Shown one piece after another: positions 1 through 8,760 of a DNA stretch of 56,976 nucleotides. Numbering within the stretch: position 1 is the first letter of the stretch; every line of letters begins with the position of its first letter. Source of the DNA: an uncultured Opitutia bacterium (GTDB lineage Bacteria > Verrucomicrobiota > Verrucomicrobiia > Opitutales > Opitutaceae); the NCBI GenBank assembly GCA_903896015.1, contig CAITWF010000080.1:1-56976 (forward strand), in the 5' to 3' direction. The position numbers and the translations under genes are program-made. Below the pieces are notes generated by a model. That model saw nothing but the letters and a program-made list of their open reading frames with translations, was not told where the DNA came from and ran no database searches.

Positions 1-282
1 CTCTCCTGGGGTCACGACGAATACATCTACCACGTCGCGAAGGATTATCTACCGGAGGAGGGTCTCTACATGCTGCGCTATCACAGCTTCTATCCGTGGC
101 ACCGCGAAGGGGCTTATGATCAGTTCTGCAACGCGAAGGATCGCGCGATGATGGCGTGGGTGCTGAAATTCAACACCTACGATCTCTACACGAAGAGCCA
201 CGTGCCGCCCGTCGTCGAGGAAGTGAAGCCATTTTACCTGGAACTCATCCGGGAATTCTTCCCGGAGAAAGTCCGCTGGTGA
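1..282 (+). CDS. Myo-inositol oxygenase, C-terminal part (5' cut by window edge)
   Basis: The frame is open from base 1 to a TGA at 280-282, giving 93 residues of a protein whose start lies outside the window. The sequence matches the C-terminal third of the MIOX family, the non-haem di-iron enzyme that oxidises myo-inositol to D-glucuronate in the cytoplasm. Family landmarks are visible: SWGHDEY with an iron-ligand His, YHSFYPWH with the next ligand His, and FNTYDLYTK with the last ligand Asp, plus the conserved tail region ending FPEKVRW. MIOX is mainly eukaryotic but known in some bacteria. The neighbouring fucosidase is convergent, so the two are not an operon. The family assignment is strong; the physiological role is inferred. 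Confidence 0.93.
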   Translation, partial: LSWGHDEYIYHVAKDYLPEEGLYMLRYHSFYPWHREGAYDQFCNAKDRAMMAWVLKFNTYDLYTKSHVPPVVEEVKPFYLELIREFFPEKVRW

Positions 283-315
283 ATTAAGCGACGCGAGGCG
301 CCTTGCCAAACGTCC

Positions 316-346
316 AAAAAAGCCCGTCGTTCACGACGGGCTTTTT
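316..346. terminator. Bidirectional rho-independent terminator
   Basis: A near-perfect inverted repeat (AAAAAGCCCGTCGT / ACGACGGGCTTTTT, 2-nt loop) is flanked by A-runs on the left and T-runs on the right. It lies between the ends of the convergent MIOX and fucosidase genes, so it can terminate transcription from both sides. Confidence 0.9.
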
Positions 347-371
347 GTTGAAAACGGGCGCGCGGCGCGGC

Positions 372-1796
372 TCAGCGCTGGACGGTGTCGCCTTCGATTT
401 CGACGACGACGACCGAGCCCATCGTGTCGAGCACGGCCGCGCGCGGTACGTCGATCGTGCGCAAACCATCCTTGGCGGTTTTCACTTTAAGTTCCTTCCG
501 ATGGCCGACCTCATCGATCTGCGTGACGGACTTGATGGCGTTCTTGAAGGCGGGGAGCACGAATCCCTCGCGGCCAATCTTGAAAATTTCGAAGTAGAGT
601 TTCCCGGGCTTGGTCGTGCAGCGCCAATCGGTGCGCGCGAGGAAGAGCGGCTTGCCATCGGCGCCCTTTTGCGTGGCGGCGTAGTCGCCAAACTCCTCGC
701 CGAAGGGCGAGCGGCCGGCACCGTAGATCGCCTCGCCGTTGAGCTTAAGCCATTCGCCGACGGCGCGGAGATTATCCTGACTCGCCTGCGGGACGATGCC
801 CTCGGAGGTGGGGCCGACGTTGAGGAGGTAGTTGCCGCCCTTGCTGACGATGTCGACGAGCTTGAAAATGACGTCGCCGGGAGATTTCCAGTCGTGATCG
901 TCGGAGCGGAAACCCCAGGTGCGGTTGAGGGTGGCGGGTGTTTCCCACGCGCCTTCCTTGTTCGTCGATGGGATGGCGTTGTCGCCGGTGGACTCGTAAT
1001 CGCCTACGGCGCCAAGGCGCCCGTCAATCAGCGTATTGGGCTGGAGCGTGCGCACGATGTCGGTGAGTCGCTTCGGGCGATCGCCGGTCATCATCTGAGG
1101 CGTGTCAAACCACACGAGGCAGATCGGGCCGTAGTTGGAGAGGAGTTCCTTCAACTGCGGCTCGGCTTTCGTGCGCAGATAATTGTCGTAGGAGCCATCC
1201 TTGTCCTTCACGGCGTTTTCCGGGAAATCCCAATTATTGCCGGTGCCGCCACGTTCGTGCCAGTCCTGCGACTGTGAGTAATAGACACCGAAGCGCAGGC
1301 CGTGGCGCGCGCAGGCGGCGGAGAGCTCCTTGATGACGTCGCGGTGAAACGGCGTAGCGTCGTAAACATTATATTTGCTGACCTCGGATTTGAATAGCGC
1401 AAAGCCGTCGTGGTGCTTCGAGGTAATGACGACGTATTTCATACCGGCATCGGCAGCCATCTGCGCCCAAGCGTCGGCGTCGAACTTCCATGGATTGAAA
1501 CCACTCGCGAGCTTCTCGTAGTCGGTGACCGGGATTTTCATCCGATTCATGATCCACTCGCCGATACCGGGCGAGCGCTCGCCTTTCCAGAAGCCAGCGG
1601 GAATCGAGTAGAGGCCCCAGTGGATAAAGAGACCGAACTTCGCCTCTTTGAACCACGCAAGGCGCGCCTCTTTCGCCGCCGGTGATTCGGAATCGGACGG
1701 AGCCGCGGGCGATTGGGAAAAGGCGACCAACGCAAAGGCGAACGCGCTGAGCGCGACGAGAAGAAAACGGAGGGGAGCCGAGACGGGGGTTTTCAT
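372..1796 (-). CDS. Secreted alpha-L-fucosidase, GH29
   Basis: This 474-residue protein has an N-terminal signal peptide (hydrophobic run about residues 10-27, ending near AFSQS), so it is exported to the periplasm or beyond. It carries GH29 landmarks: FGLFIHWGLYS (54-64), SKHHDGF (126-132), and the LVWFD motif whose Asp231 is the expected retaining nucleophile. The C-terminal part (about 360-474) is the usual beta-sandwich. The enzyme would release L-fucose from glycans, which suits a polysaccharide-degrading Verrucomicrobium. The gene stands alone, with a 182-nt gap before the next gene on the other strand. No Shine-Dalgarno sequence precedes the ATG. The acid/base residue cannot be assigned safely from sequence alone. 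Confidence 0.95.
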   Translation of the reverse strand: MKTPVSAPLRFLLVALSAFAFALVAFSQSPAAPSDSESPAAKEARLAWFKEAKFGLFIHWGLYSIPAGFWKGERSPGIGEWIMNRMKIPVTDYEKLASGFNPWKFDADAWAQMAADAGMKYVVITSKHHDGFALFKSEVSKYNVYDATPFHRDVIKELSAACARHGLRFGVYYSQSQDWHERGGTGNNWDFPENAVKDKDGSYDNYLRTKAEPQLKELLSNYGPICLVWFDTPQMMTGDRPKRLTDIVRTLQPNTLIDGRLGAVGDYESTGDNAIPSTNKEGAWETPATLNRTWGFRSDDHDWKSPGDVIFKLVDIVSKGGNYLLNVGPTSEGIVPQASQDNLRAVGEWLKLNGEAIYGAGRSPFGEEFGDYAATQKGADGKPLFLARTDWRCTTKPGKLYFEIFKIGREGFVLPAFKNAIKSVTQIDEVGHRKELKVKTAKDGLRTIDVPRAAVLDTMGSVVVVEIEGDTVQR

Positions 1797-1978
1797 GGGT
1801 AAGGGGCAAGCCTACAGATAATCCCTCGCTACTAAAATGGATAATTTTGGCGAAGCCATGTGCATTTTCGCCCAGCCGTCCGAAACCGGCACTGGATCGA
1901 ATCGGCCGAGTGATTGCAGCGGCCGGGAAATGAAAAGCGAGGCTGGCGCTCGAAGGGCCGCACCGCTTTGTTCGCCGA

Positions 1979-2767
1979 ATGCTTTTTGGGCTCAAGAAAC
2001 TAATTTCGTTCTGGCTGATGCCGCTGCCCGTGTGCCTCGCGCTCCTGCTCGCGGGACTGTGGCTGACGCGCTCAGTCCGTCGAGCGCGGTTGGGCCGCGC
2101 ACTGCTCCTGCTCGGGACGACCTTGCTGGTGCTGAGTACCAACAAGGTCGTCAGCAAGGCGATGATCGCGCCCCTTGAGCAGCGCTATGCCGCAATTCCG
2201 GAATTGCGTGACGGTGAGCCGCCGCCTTCGGCGCTCGCAGCGTGCCGCTTTGTCGTCGTGCTCGGTTCCGGTCATACCGATGCGCCGGGCCTCGCAGCCA
2301 CGCTCCAGTTGTCGGAAGCGGGACTCTCTCGTATCACTGAGGGATCACGACTGTTGCACGCGCTGCCCAGCGCAAAGCTCGTCGTCAGCGGCCCGCCGGT
2401 CGGCGCCAATCCCAGCCATGCGACTGTGCTTGCCCGCGCCGCAGAATCGCTCGGCATTGTGCGGGAGCGAATCGTCTTCGTCGACACCGCGCGCGACACC
2501 GAAGACGAGGCCAATGCCGTGAAAAAGCTCGTCGGCGATGCGCCCGTCGCGCTCGTCACCTCCGCGTGGCACATGCCACGTGCGGCTGGCCTCTTTCGTC
2601 ACGCCGGCGTCAACATCCTGCCCTGCCCCGCCGGCTTCCTCGGCAACCGCAACCGCGACTTCCGCCTCGATGACCTCACGTGGGACAGTGAGTCGCTTTT
2701 CCGCAGCAACTGGGCCTGGCATGAATATCTCGGCCTGCTCTGGAACGCCCTCCGCGGGCGAAACTGA
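1979..2767 (+). CDS. YdcF/ElyC-like DUF218 envelope protein
   Basis: This 262-residue protein has two N-terminal transmembrane segments (about residues 10-27 and 39-54) followed by a DUF218 domain. DUF218 signatures are visible: FVVVLGSG (about 91-98), ARDTEDEA and LVTSAWHMPRA. In enterobacteria the closest described type, ElyC, affects envelope and lipid-carrier homeostasis. Biochemical activity in the family is poorly defined, so no reaction is assigned. The gene is monocistronic-looking: 56 nt separate it from the DUF47 gene. The 182-nt stretch upstream (1797-1978) shows no gene or obvious regulatory element. Confidence 0.85.
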   Translation: MLFGLKKLISFWLMPLPVCLALLLAGLWLTRSVRRARLGRALLLLGTTLLVLSTNKVVSKAMIAPLEQRYAAIPELRDGEPPPSALAACRFVVVLGSGHTDAPGLAATLQLSEAGLSRITEGSRLLHALPSAKLVVSGPPVGANPSHATVLARAAESLGIVRERIVFVDTARDTEDEANAVKKLVGDAPVALVTSAWHMPRAAGLFRHAGVNILPCPAGFLGNRNRDFRLDDLTWDSESLFRSNWAWHEYLGLLWNALRGRN

Positions 2768-2823
2768 GTCAGCGCAGAAATTTGTTTCGCAATCGTGACG
2801 TTCGCCACTAGCTCACACCTGCC

Positions 2824-3462
2824 ATGCTTTCGCTGAAAAAACTCCTGGGCCAAGACGACAAATTTTTCGACCTGCTAGAAGCCGGTGCCGAAGAGGCCAA
2901 AGCCAGCGTCGCCCTCTTTAGCGGCTTCCTCGAGGCCATCGCCAGCGGCAGCAGCCCCGCGAAACTCGACGAGTTCATCCAGACCCGCCGTAAAGAAAAG
3001 CGGATCCGGCACCTGACTACGGAGGCGCTGAGCAAGACCTTTGTTACGCCGCTCGAGCGCGAGGATATCGAGGCACTCTCGTTCGCGCTCTACCGTATCC
3101 CGAAGCAGATCGAAAAGATCGTCGAGCGACTTTCCATTTACCCGGGCCGCGTGCCGCATGAGGCGTTCAAGCGTCAGGCCGAGCTCATGCTCCAGGCCGC
3201 CGATGCCGTCGTGTTCATGGTGAAACAGCTCCGTGGCGGCACCCACATCGAAAAAATCCGCGAGGCGAACGATCGTCTCCAGTTCGCCGAGGGCGAGGCC
3301 GACAAGGTCATGCTCGGCCTCCTCAAGGAACTTTACCACGGCCCCTACGACGCCAAGGAACTCGTCATCCTTCAGGAACTCTTCGAGATGGTCGAGCAGG
3401 CCGTCGACCGCTGCCGTAACGCCGGCAACATCGTCGTCCAGATCGTCCTCAAGCATTCCTAA
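2824..3462 (+). CDS. DUF47 (PhoU-like) accessory protein of PiT transporter
   Basis: This 212-residue protein lacks signal peptide and membrane segments and is predicted to be all-helical and rich in charged residues. It matches the DUF47/PhoU_div family in length and pattern, for example AGAEEAKASVALF near the start and the ELFEMVEQAVDRCRNAGNIV helix near the end. DUF47 proteins are PhoU relatives usually encoded directly before a PiT phosphate transporter and thought to regulate it. That is exactly the layout here: only 21 nt separate it from the PiT gene, so the two are almost certainly cotranscribed. Confidence 0.93.
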   Translation: MLSLKKLLGQDDKFFDLLEAGAEEAKASVALFSGFLEAIASGSSPAKLDEFIQTRRKEKRIRHLTTEALSKTFVTPLEREDIEALSFALYRIPKQIEKIVERLSIYPGRVPHEAFKRQAELMLQAADAVVFMVKQLRGGTHIEKIREANDRLQFAEGEADKVMLGLLKELYHGPYDAKELVILQELFEMVEQAVDRCRNAGNIVVQIVLKHS

Positions 3463-3483
3463 CGGAGCGCCTGCCCCGTCGCC

Positions 3484-4551
3484 ATGACGCTGTTCCTGCT
3501 CGTTCTGCTGGCCGCGATCGTCTTCGAATATATCAACGGCTTTCACGACACCGCCAACGCGATCGCGACCGTCGTCTCGACGAAAGTGCTCACCCCTCGC
3601 GCCGCGATCGTATGGGCTGCTGCGTGGAATCTCATTGGCGCACTCGCCGGCACCGCCGTAGCCAAAACGATCAGCGGCGGCCTCGTCGATGCCAGTGCCG
3701 TCAACATGCTCACTGTACTCTGTGCGCTGCTCGCCGCGATCGCGTGGGGCCTGCTGACCTGGTGGCTCGGGCTGCCCTCCAGTTCCAGCCACGCGCTTAT
3801 TGGCGGTCTCTGCGGTGCCGCGCTCGCCACCGCGCAGGGCAACTGGCGCGTGCTGATCTGGTCCGACGTCGACAAAAAAGGCGCCGCCGTCGGCCTGTGG
3901 CCCAAGGTCGTGCTGCCGATGTTTTCATCCCCGTTCCTCGGCTTCGTCGGCGGCGCGCTGCTGATGTGGTTTCTTATGTTCGTGCTGCAAAAGGCCACCC
4001 CTCGGCTCGTCAACGTCATCTTTGGCAAGGCGCAGCTGCTCAGCGCCGGTTTCATGGGTTTCGGCCACGGCTCGAACGATGCGCAAAAGACGATGGGCAT
4101 TATCACGCTCGCGCTCTTCACCGGGACGACCTCGGGCGCGTTTAAAGACTTGCCCGCGTGGGCCTCGTTTCTGCGTGTGAACGAGTTTAAGGAGATTCCG
4201 TTTTGGGTCGTGCTCACCTGTGCGCTGACGATGGCCGCCGGCACCGCCGGCGGCGGCTGGCGCATCATCCGCACGATGGGCCACAAGATGGTGAAGCTCC
4301 AACCAGTCCATGGCTTCGCCGCCGAGACGACCGCTGCGCTCATCATCCACGGCGCTTCGACAATCGGTGTGCCGGTCTCAACCACACACGTCATCTCAAC
4401 GTCGATCATGGGCGTCGGCGCCGCCAAGCGCATCAGCGCCGTCAAATGGGGCGTCGTCGAACGCATCCTCTGGGCCTGGGTGCTCACACTTCCAATCACA
4501 GGCCTGCTCGGCTACGGCCTGGTGAGGCTGTTGCGCGCGGTCGGCGCCTAG
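3484..4551 (+). CDS. PiT-family low-affinity inorganic phosphate transporter
   Basis: This 355-residue inner-membrane protein has about ten hydrophobic segments. Both inverted PiT signature repeats are visible: GFHDTANAIA (residues 19-28) and GFGHGSNDAQK (around 195-205), plus the paired LPSSSSHALIGG and VPVSTTHVIS motifs. It would import phosphate, probably as metal phosphate, driven by the ion gradient. Length is short for the family but complete for the bacterial subtype. It follows the DUF47 gene by 21 nt. I see no Pho-box-like repeat upstream of this pair, consistent with constitutive uptake next to the inducible Pst system. Confidence 0.95.
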   Translation: MTLFLLVLLAAIVFEYINGFHDTANAIATVVSTKVLTPRAAIVWAAAWNLIGALAGTAVAKTISGGLVDASAVNMLTVLCALLAAIAWGLLTWWLGLPSSSSHALIGGLCGAALATAQGNWRVLIWSDVDKKGAAVGLWPKVVLPMFSSPFLGFVGGALLMWFLMFVLQKATPRLVNVIFGKAQLLSAGFMGFGHGSNDAQKTMGIITLALFTGTTSGAFKDLPAWASFLRVNEFKEIPFWVVLTCALTMAAGTAGGGWRIIRTMGHKMVKLQPVHGFAAETTAALIIHGASTIGVPVSTTHVISTSIMGVGAAKRISAVKWGVVERILWAWVLTLPITGLLGYGLVRLLRAVGA

Positions 4552-4679
4552 TCCGAGGAATTCGGGAGCCGATTATCGCGGCTTCTAAGCCCGCAGCCTC
4601 GGCAACGCCCGGCTGTCCGCCGCGTCCTACGCAGTAGGCGCAAGTCTTCGTGCCCTCTCCGCAATCACCCCGCCTCCCG

Positions 4680-4844
4680 ATGAAAATGAAAATCGCCTGC
4701 CTCAGCGTTCTCGTCCTCGCACTGGTCGCTGGCTGCACAACTGGCGCCGACAAGCTTAACACCATCCGCATCGGCATGACCAAGGCAGAAGTCATCGCCC
4801 AGCTCGGCCCGCCCGACAGCACGAGCGCACAGGCCAACATCTAG
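4680..4844 (+). pseudogene. Small BamE/SmpA-like lipoprotein, cut short by a nonsense codon
   Basis: The 54-residue reading frame begins MKMKIACL and has a clear lipoprotein signal with lipobox LVAGC (Cys about residue 19). TTGADKLNTIRIGMTKAEVIAQLGPPDS follows, the start of a BamE/SmpA-type or DUF-type outer-membrane lipoprotein domain. The frame stops at a TAG (4842-4844), exactly where relatives normally continue with an aromatic strand such as YLTYRLY. After the TAG the same frame indeed reads YLTYGFVA before a second stop. This looks like a recent nonsense mutation followed by decay. A short functional lipoprotein cannot be excluded. Within the leader, 4552-4679 shows nothing recognisable. 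Confidence 0.55.
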
Positions 4845-4897
4845 TATCTGACTTACGGCTTTGTTGCATAATCCAGGATGATGCCCACCGCGGTTAA

Positions 4898-5209
4898 GCC
4901 GCGACGGGGAAGACCTATGGGTTATGGGTCGCGACAGCGACACGCGGGAGGTCCGGGACGAGCCGGGCCACAGCCCGCAAAGCCCTGAAAGTCTTCGAGG
5001 CCGAACTCGATCGCCTCACCCAACCCCGTGCCCCCGCCCGGCCGAAAAAGAAGACCGCCGCACGGCCTGCCGTGAAAAAAACTTCGCGCAGTGCGCCGAA
5101 AAAATCTCGCGGCCCTTCCGCCCCCGAACCCATCGGGACGGAGACAAAGCCTTTGCCCACGGTGCCCCTGCCTTCGCTCAGCGAGCCCGCCACTCTCCCC
5201 CGCGCGTGA
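4898..5209 (+). pseudogene. Possible coding remnant with Lys/Ala/Pro-rich tail
   Basis: The gap 4845-5263 has no intact gene. One frame (open from after a TAA at 4895 to a TGA at 5207-5209) translates from about 4973 to a plausible peptide: RKALKVFEAELDRLTQ, then a Lys/Ala/Pro/Ser-rich tail (KKKTAARPAVKKTSRSAPKKS and on). This resembles the basic tails of small DNA- or RNA-binding or histone-H1-like proteins. There is no ATG in frame; an ATG at 4917 in another frame could be the old start separated by a frameshift. Together with the broken lipoprotein just upstream, the region looks like decaying sequence. Confidence is low. Confidence 0.25.
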
Positions 5210-5263
5210 TCTGCCAGCACGCCGGTCCCTCGAGACACAGATAACACCCGCTGAACTCCGCCC

Positions 5264-6448
5264 TCACTTCACCTTCGCTGCCGGCAGCGTGAAGAAAAAT
5301 TCGGTGCCCAAGCCCAGCGTGCTCTCCACGCGCACTTCGCCGCCGTGCGCCGTGACGACGTTCTTCACGATCGCGAGGCCCAGGCCCGTGCCGCCCTGCT
5401 CGCGCGAGCGCGCCTTGTCCACGCGGTAGAACCGCTCGAAAATTCGCGCGACCGCGTCCGGCGGAATCCCGGGCCCGTCGTCGCGCACGCTCACTTCCAC
5501 GCGCCCGTCGTCTAGCGACCGTCCGCCCACAATCACCCGCCCGTTCGCCGCGCCATATTTGATCGCGTTGTCGATCAGATTGGCCAGCACTTGCCGCAGT
5601 CGCTCCGCATCCGCCTGCACAATCAATCCGCCCGGCAGCTCGTGCGCCAGCGTCACGCCGCGCACCGCTGACTTCGGCCCGAGATCGTCCACGACTTCCT
5701 GCACCGCCAACCCAAGCGACAACGGCTCCAGCCGCAACTCCACCCGCCCCGAGTCCAGCCGCGCCAGCAGCAGCAAATCATCGATCAGCAACGTAAGCCG
5801 GTTGGCGTTCTTGTCGATGATTTCCAAGAAACGCGTGAGCGCCGTTGCGTCATTCTTGCCACCGTCGATCAACGTCTCCGCTGCGCTCTTGATTAGCGAG
5901 AGCGGCGTTCGCAGTTCATGACTCACGTTCGCCACAAAATCCTGCCGCAATCCCTCCAGCTCGCGCAGCCGCGAGACGTCGTGAAACACCAGCACGGCAC
6001 CCGCCGGCGCATTCGCGGCGTCGTGCAGCGCCACCGCACTGATTTGCAGCACCCGCACCACCGGACTCTCCAGCCTCACCTCATGCTCCACCACCGCCTC
6101 GCCGGCGTTGACGCGATTCGCGATCGCCGCGACTTCGTGATGTCGGATGATCTCCAGCAAGGTCCCACCAATCATCATTCGGGAAAAACTGAACAGTCGC
6201 TCGGCCGCACGGTTTGCCAGCGTGATTCGTCCGCGCGCATCAATCACGATCAACCCCTCGATCATGCTGTCGAGCATGGCGCCCATGCGAGCGGCCAACG
6301 CGTGCTGCGCCTCTGCATGCGTGCGCTTCACCTCATCCAACGCCGCTTCCTGTCTCATCTTTTCCGCGAGCCGACGATCACGCTGCCACCACGCCGCGTA
6401 AAGTGCAGCGCCAAGCAACCCAATAAGAAGAAATTCGATCGCGGTCAT
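5264..6448 (-). CDS. phoR: PhoR-type sensor histidine kinase
   Basis: This 394-residue protein has one N-terminal membrane segment (about residues 4-21), a coiled linker, and a PAS domain (about 55-165). A HisKA domain follows with the phospho-acceptor His177 in ANVSHELRTPL, then a HATPase domain with N box (NLIDNAIKYG), G1 (DDGPGIP) and G2 (GGTGLGLAIV) motifs. It lacks a large periplasmic sensor, as usual for PhoR, which reads phosphate status through PstSCAB-PhoU. It is the last gene of the pst-phoU-phoB run, 87 nt after phoB on the same strand. Substrate specificity is assigned by context. Confidence 0.92.
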   Translation of the reverse strand: MTAIEFLLIGLLGAALYAAWWQRDRRLAEKMRQEAALDEVKRTHAEAQHALAARMGAMLDSMIEGLIVIDARGRITLANRAAERLFSFSRMMIGGTLLEIIRHHEVAAIANRVNAGEAVVEHEVRLESPVVRVLQISAVALHDAANAPAGAVLVFHDVSRLRELEGLRQDFVANVSHELRTPLSLIKSAAETLIDGGKNDATALTRFLEIIDKNANRLTLLIDDLLLLARLDSGRVELRLEPLSLGLAVQEVVDDLGPKSAVRGVTLAHELPGGLIVQADAERLRQVLANLIDNAIKYGAANGRVIVGGRSLDDGRVEVSVRDDGPGIPPDAVARIFERFYRVDKARSREQGGTGLGLAIVKNVVTAHGGEVRVESTLGLGTEFFFTLPAAKVK

Positions 6449-6535
6449 GCGGATTGATGCAGCGCTTCAGTCTAGCGACGCCGCTACCCGAACATCACGG
6501 GTCTTCGCCGCGCCTGCAAGACCGACGCCCTCACC

Positions 6536-7225
6536 TCACGGCGCGTCGGCGGTAAAGCGGTAGCCCACGCCGCGAATCGTTTCCAAAAACCGAGCGGCCT
6601 CGCCGACCTTTTCACGGAGCCGCCGCATGTGCGTGTCGACGGTGCGGCTGTCGATCGGGTTTTCATAGCCCCACACGTCCTGCAGCAACCGCTCGCGCGT
6701 CTGCACTCGGCCGCGGCGGCGGGCAAGGATTTCCAAGAGTTTAAATTCGGTCGCCGTGAGAACCACTGGCTCGCCCCCAATCTTCACCTCATGACGCGGC
6801 ACATCGATCTCCAGCTCGCCGAATCGGAGCTGCGCGACCGGTTCGTCGGCGGCCTTCGCCCGGGCGAGGAGCTTCTTGATGCGCAGCACCAGTTCGCGCG
6901 GGCTAAAAGGCTTGGTCACGTAGTCGTCCGCGCCCAACTCGAGCCCCAGCACGCGATCCATTTCGGCGGCGCGCGCGGTGAGCATGAGGATCGGAATCAT
7001 CGCGGTCGCTGGATCCCGGCGAAGGATTTTGCAGACCTCCAGCCCGTCGATTTCCGGAAGCATGAGATCGAGCACGATCAACGCCGGGCGCTCATCGCGC
7101 GCGGCGGTGATGGCGCGTGAGCCGTCCTTTGCGAAGATCGGCGCGTAGCCGGCCTCCTTCAGTTTGAACCCGAGCACTTCAAGCGCGTCGGGTTCGTCGT
7201 CAACGACCAGGATTTTCGGTTTCAT
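6536..7225 (-). CDS. phoB: PhoB-type phosphate response regulator
   Basis: This 229-residue protein has a receiver domain (acidic pocket DDE at 9-11, phospho-acceptor Asp53 in VLDLMLPE, KPF motif) and a C-terminal OmpR/PhoB winged helix with recognition-region text DSRTVDTHMRRLREKVG and GVGYRF. I chose the ATG before KPKILVVDDE because it starts the receiver fold. A longer upstream extension is basic and unlike the family, and it would run deeper into phoU. The start overlaps the 3' end of phoU by 26 nt, implying translational coupling. It should activate the Pho-box-like sites described before the porin and pstC. Confidence 0.94.
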   Translation of the reverse strand: MKPKILVVDDEPDALEVLGFKLKEAGYAPIFAKDGSRAITAARDERPALIVLDLMLPEIDGLEVCKILRRDPATAMIPILMLTARAAEMDRVLGLELGADDYVTKPFSPRELVLRIKKLLARAKAADEPVAQLRFGELEIDVPRHEVKIGGEPVVLTATEFKLLEILARRRGRVQTRERLLQDVWGYENPIDSRTVDTHMRRLREKVGEAARFLETIRGVGYRFTADAP

Positions 7226-7886
7226 CAGCCTTAAGGTTAGTGTGCCGGATGTCTTTCGCTTCGTAGAGATAAACGACCTCTTCCGCGATGTTTTGCGCGT
7301 GGTCGGCAATGCGCTCGAGGCTCTTTGAGATCACCATGAGATGCAGGCACCGCGTGATCGTCGTGGGACGCTCAACCATGTAGCTCGACAGTTCGCGGTG
7401 GAGTTGGCGATTCAAGTCGTCCACATCGTGATCACGCGGAACCACCGCGCGCGCCTTTTCGGGCTCGCGATTGATAAACGCCGAGATCGCCTCACGCAGC
7501 ATTTCGAGCGACATCGTCGCCATCCGCGGCAAGTCGACATACGGTTTAAGCTGCGGCTCGGTGCCGAGATCGATCGCCCGGCGGGCAATCGTGACCGCCT
7601 CATCGCCCACACGCTCGAGGTTCTGAGAAATCTTCATCGCCACCGTTATGAGCCGGAGATCCGTTGCAAGCGGTGCTTTGGTGAGGAGATGCAACGCCGT
7701 GTCGTCGATCTCGACCTCGAATTGATCCAGGATCGTGTCGTCGCGTTGCACGTCCCGGGCGAGATCGTCGTTGCGCTCGACCAGCGCGCGCATCGCGCGC
7801 GAGACCGCCGATTCGGCGTGGCTGGCCATCGCGAGCAGGCTCTCCTTGAGCCGCGTCATTTCTTCTGTGTAGTGCGTCATGGCCAT
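7200..7886 (-). CDS. phoU: PhoU phosphate-signalling regulator
   Basis: This 228-residue all-helical cytoplasmic protein carries both PhoU metal-binding repeats (ISQNLERVGDEAVTIA and ISKSLERIADHAQNIAEEVVYL), typical of the two three-helix bundles. PhoU couples the Pst transporter to PhoR so that the kinase is silent when phosphate is plentiful. It starts 4 nt after the pstB stop, and its end overlaps phoB, so pstCAB-phoU-phoB is one transcriptional unit. No Shine-Dalgarno sequence is visible. Translation could begin at either of the first two Met codons (MAMTHY). Confidence 0.96.
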   Translation of the reverse strand: MAMTHYTEEMTRLKESLLAMASHAESAVSRAMRALVERNDDLARDVQRDDTILDQFEVEIDDTALHLLTKAPLATDLRLITVAMKISQNLERVGDEAVTIARRAIDLGTEPQLKPYVDLPRMATMSLEMLREAISAFINREPEKARAVVPRDHDVDDLNRQLHRELSSYMVERPTTITRCLHLMVISKSLERIADHAQNIAEEVVYLYEAKDIRHTNLKADETENPGR

Positions 7887-7890
7887 AAAA

Positions 7891-8760
7891 TCAGCCGAAG
7901 CGGCCGGAAACGTAGGCTTCGGTTTGGGGGTTGGCGGGGTTTGTGAAGATATTGCGCGTGTCGGCGTATTCGATAAGCCGGCCCATGTAGAAAAAGGCGG
8001 TCCGATCCGAACAGCGTGCGGCCTGCTGCATGTTGTGCGTCACAATCACGATCGTGAACTTCTCGCGAAGTGATTGGATCAACTCCTCGACCTTCGCTGT
8101 GGCGACCGGATCGAGTGCAGAGCACGGCTCGTCCATGAGAATCACCTCGGGCTCAACCGCGATCGCGCGCGCGATGCAAAGCCGCTGCTGCTGACCACCG
8201 GAGAGTCCGAGTCCGCTGGTGTTGAGCCGATCCTTAACTTCGTCCCACAGCGCGGCACCGCGGAGGGATTTTTCCACAATCGCATCCAGGTCAGCCTTAT
8301 TCGTGCGCCCCTGAAGCCGCAGACCGTAGGTGATGTTCTCGTAGATCGATTTCGGGAATGGGTTGGACTTCTGAAAGACCATGCCGACGCGTTTGCGCAG
8401 TTCGATCACGTCGACGTCGGGCTGGTAGATGTTGACGCCGCGAATTTTGATCGTGCCCTTCGCGACGCGCGTGCCGTCGATCAGATCGTTCATGCGGTTG
8501 AGGCAGCGGAGAAGCGTGGACTTGCCGCAACCCGACGGACCGATAAACGCGGTGACCTTCTTGTCGTCGATCTTGAGGTTGATGTCGGCGAGCGCCTGCG
8601 TGGCGCCGTAGAAAAAATCCACCTGCTCGATGTCGATCAGCGTCGTGTCGGCGGGCACATTCGGCACGCTAAAGGTGGCGGCGGCGGGCGCGACGGCCGT
8701 CGGCGGGCGGACGGCAGGCTTGGGCAGAGTGTCCATGAGAATGGGGGCGCTGGTTACCAT
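7891..8760 (-). CDS. pstB: Phosphate ABC transporter ATPase PstB
   Basis: This 289-residue ABC ATPase has Walker [10 protein letters not shown], signature [14 protein letters not shown], Walker [14 protein letters not shown] and the switch His in [14 protein letters not shown]. These, with the [24 protein letters not shown]-loop region, are characteristic of PstB. It powers phosphate import by PstC-PstA. The start at 8760 (MVTSAPIL) overlaps the pstA stop by 7 nt; a start eight codons later (MDTLPK) is equally possible. The first roughly 35 residues are an Ala/Pro-rich extension before the ABC fold. The much longer in-frame extension into pstA was rejected because it translates to shadow sequence. 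Confidence 0.96.
   Translation of the reverse strand: MVTSAPILMDTLPKPAVRPPTAVAPAAATFSVPNVPADTTLIDIEQVDFFYGATQALADINLKIDDKKVTAFIGPSGCGKSTLLRCLNRMNDLIDGTRVAKGTIKIRGVNIYQPDVDVIELRKRVGMVFQKSNPFPKSIYENITYGLRLQGRTNKADLDAIVEKSLRGAALWDEVKDRLNTSGLGLSGGQQQRLCIARAIAVEPEVILMDEPCSALDPVATAKVEELIQSLREKFTIVIVTHNMQQAARCSDRTAFFYMGRLIEYADTRNIFTNPANPQTEAYVSGRFG

Noticed and set aside
303-1277. Long plus-strand frame opposite the fucosidase
   Set aside because: High-GC antisense shadow; translation has no family-like content and the fucosidase is clear.
2768-2823. Possible Pho box before DUF47-PiT
   Set aside because: No two half-sites at 11-bp phasing.
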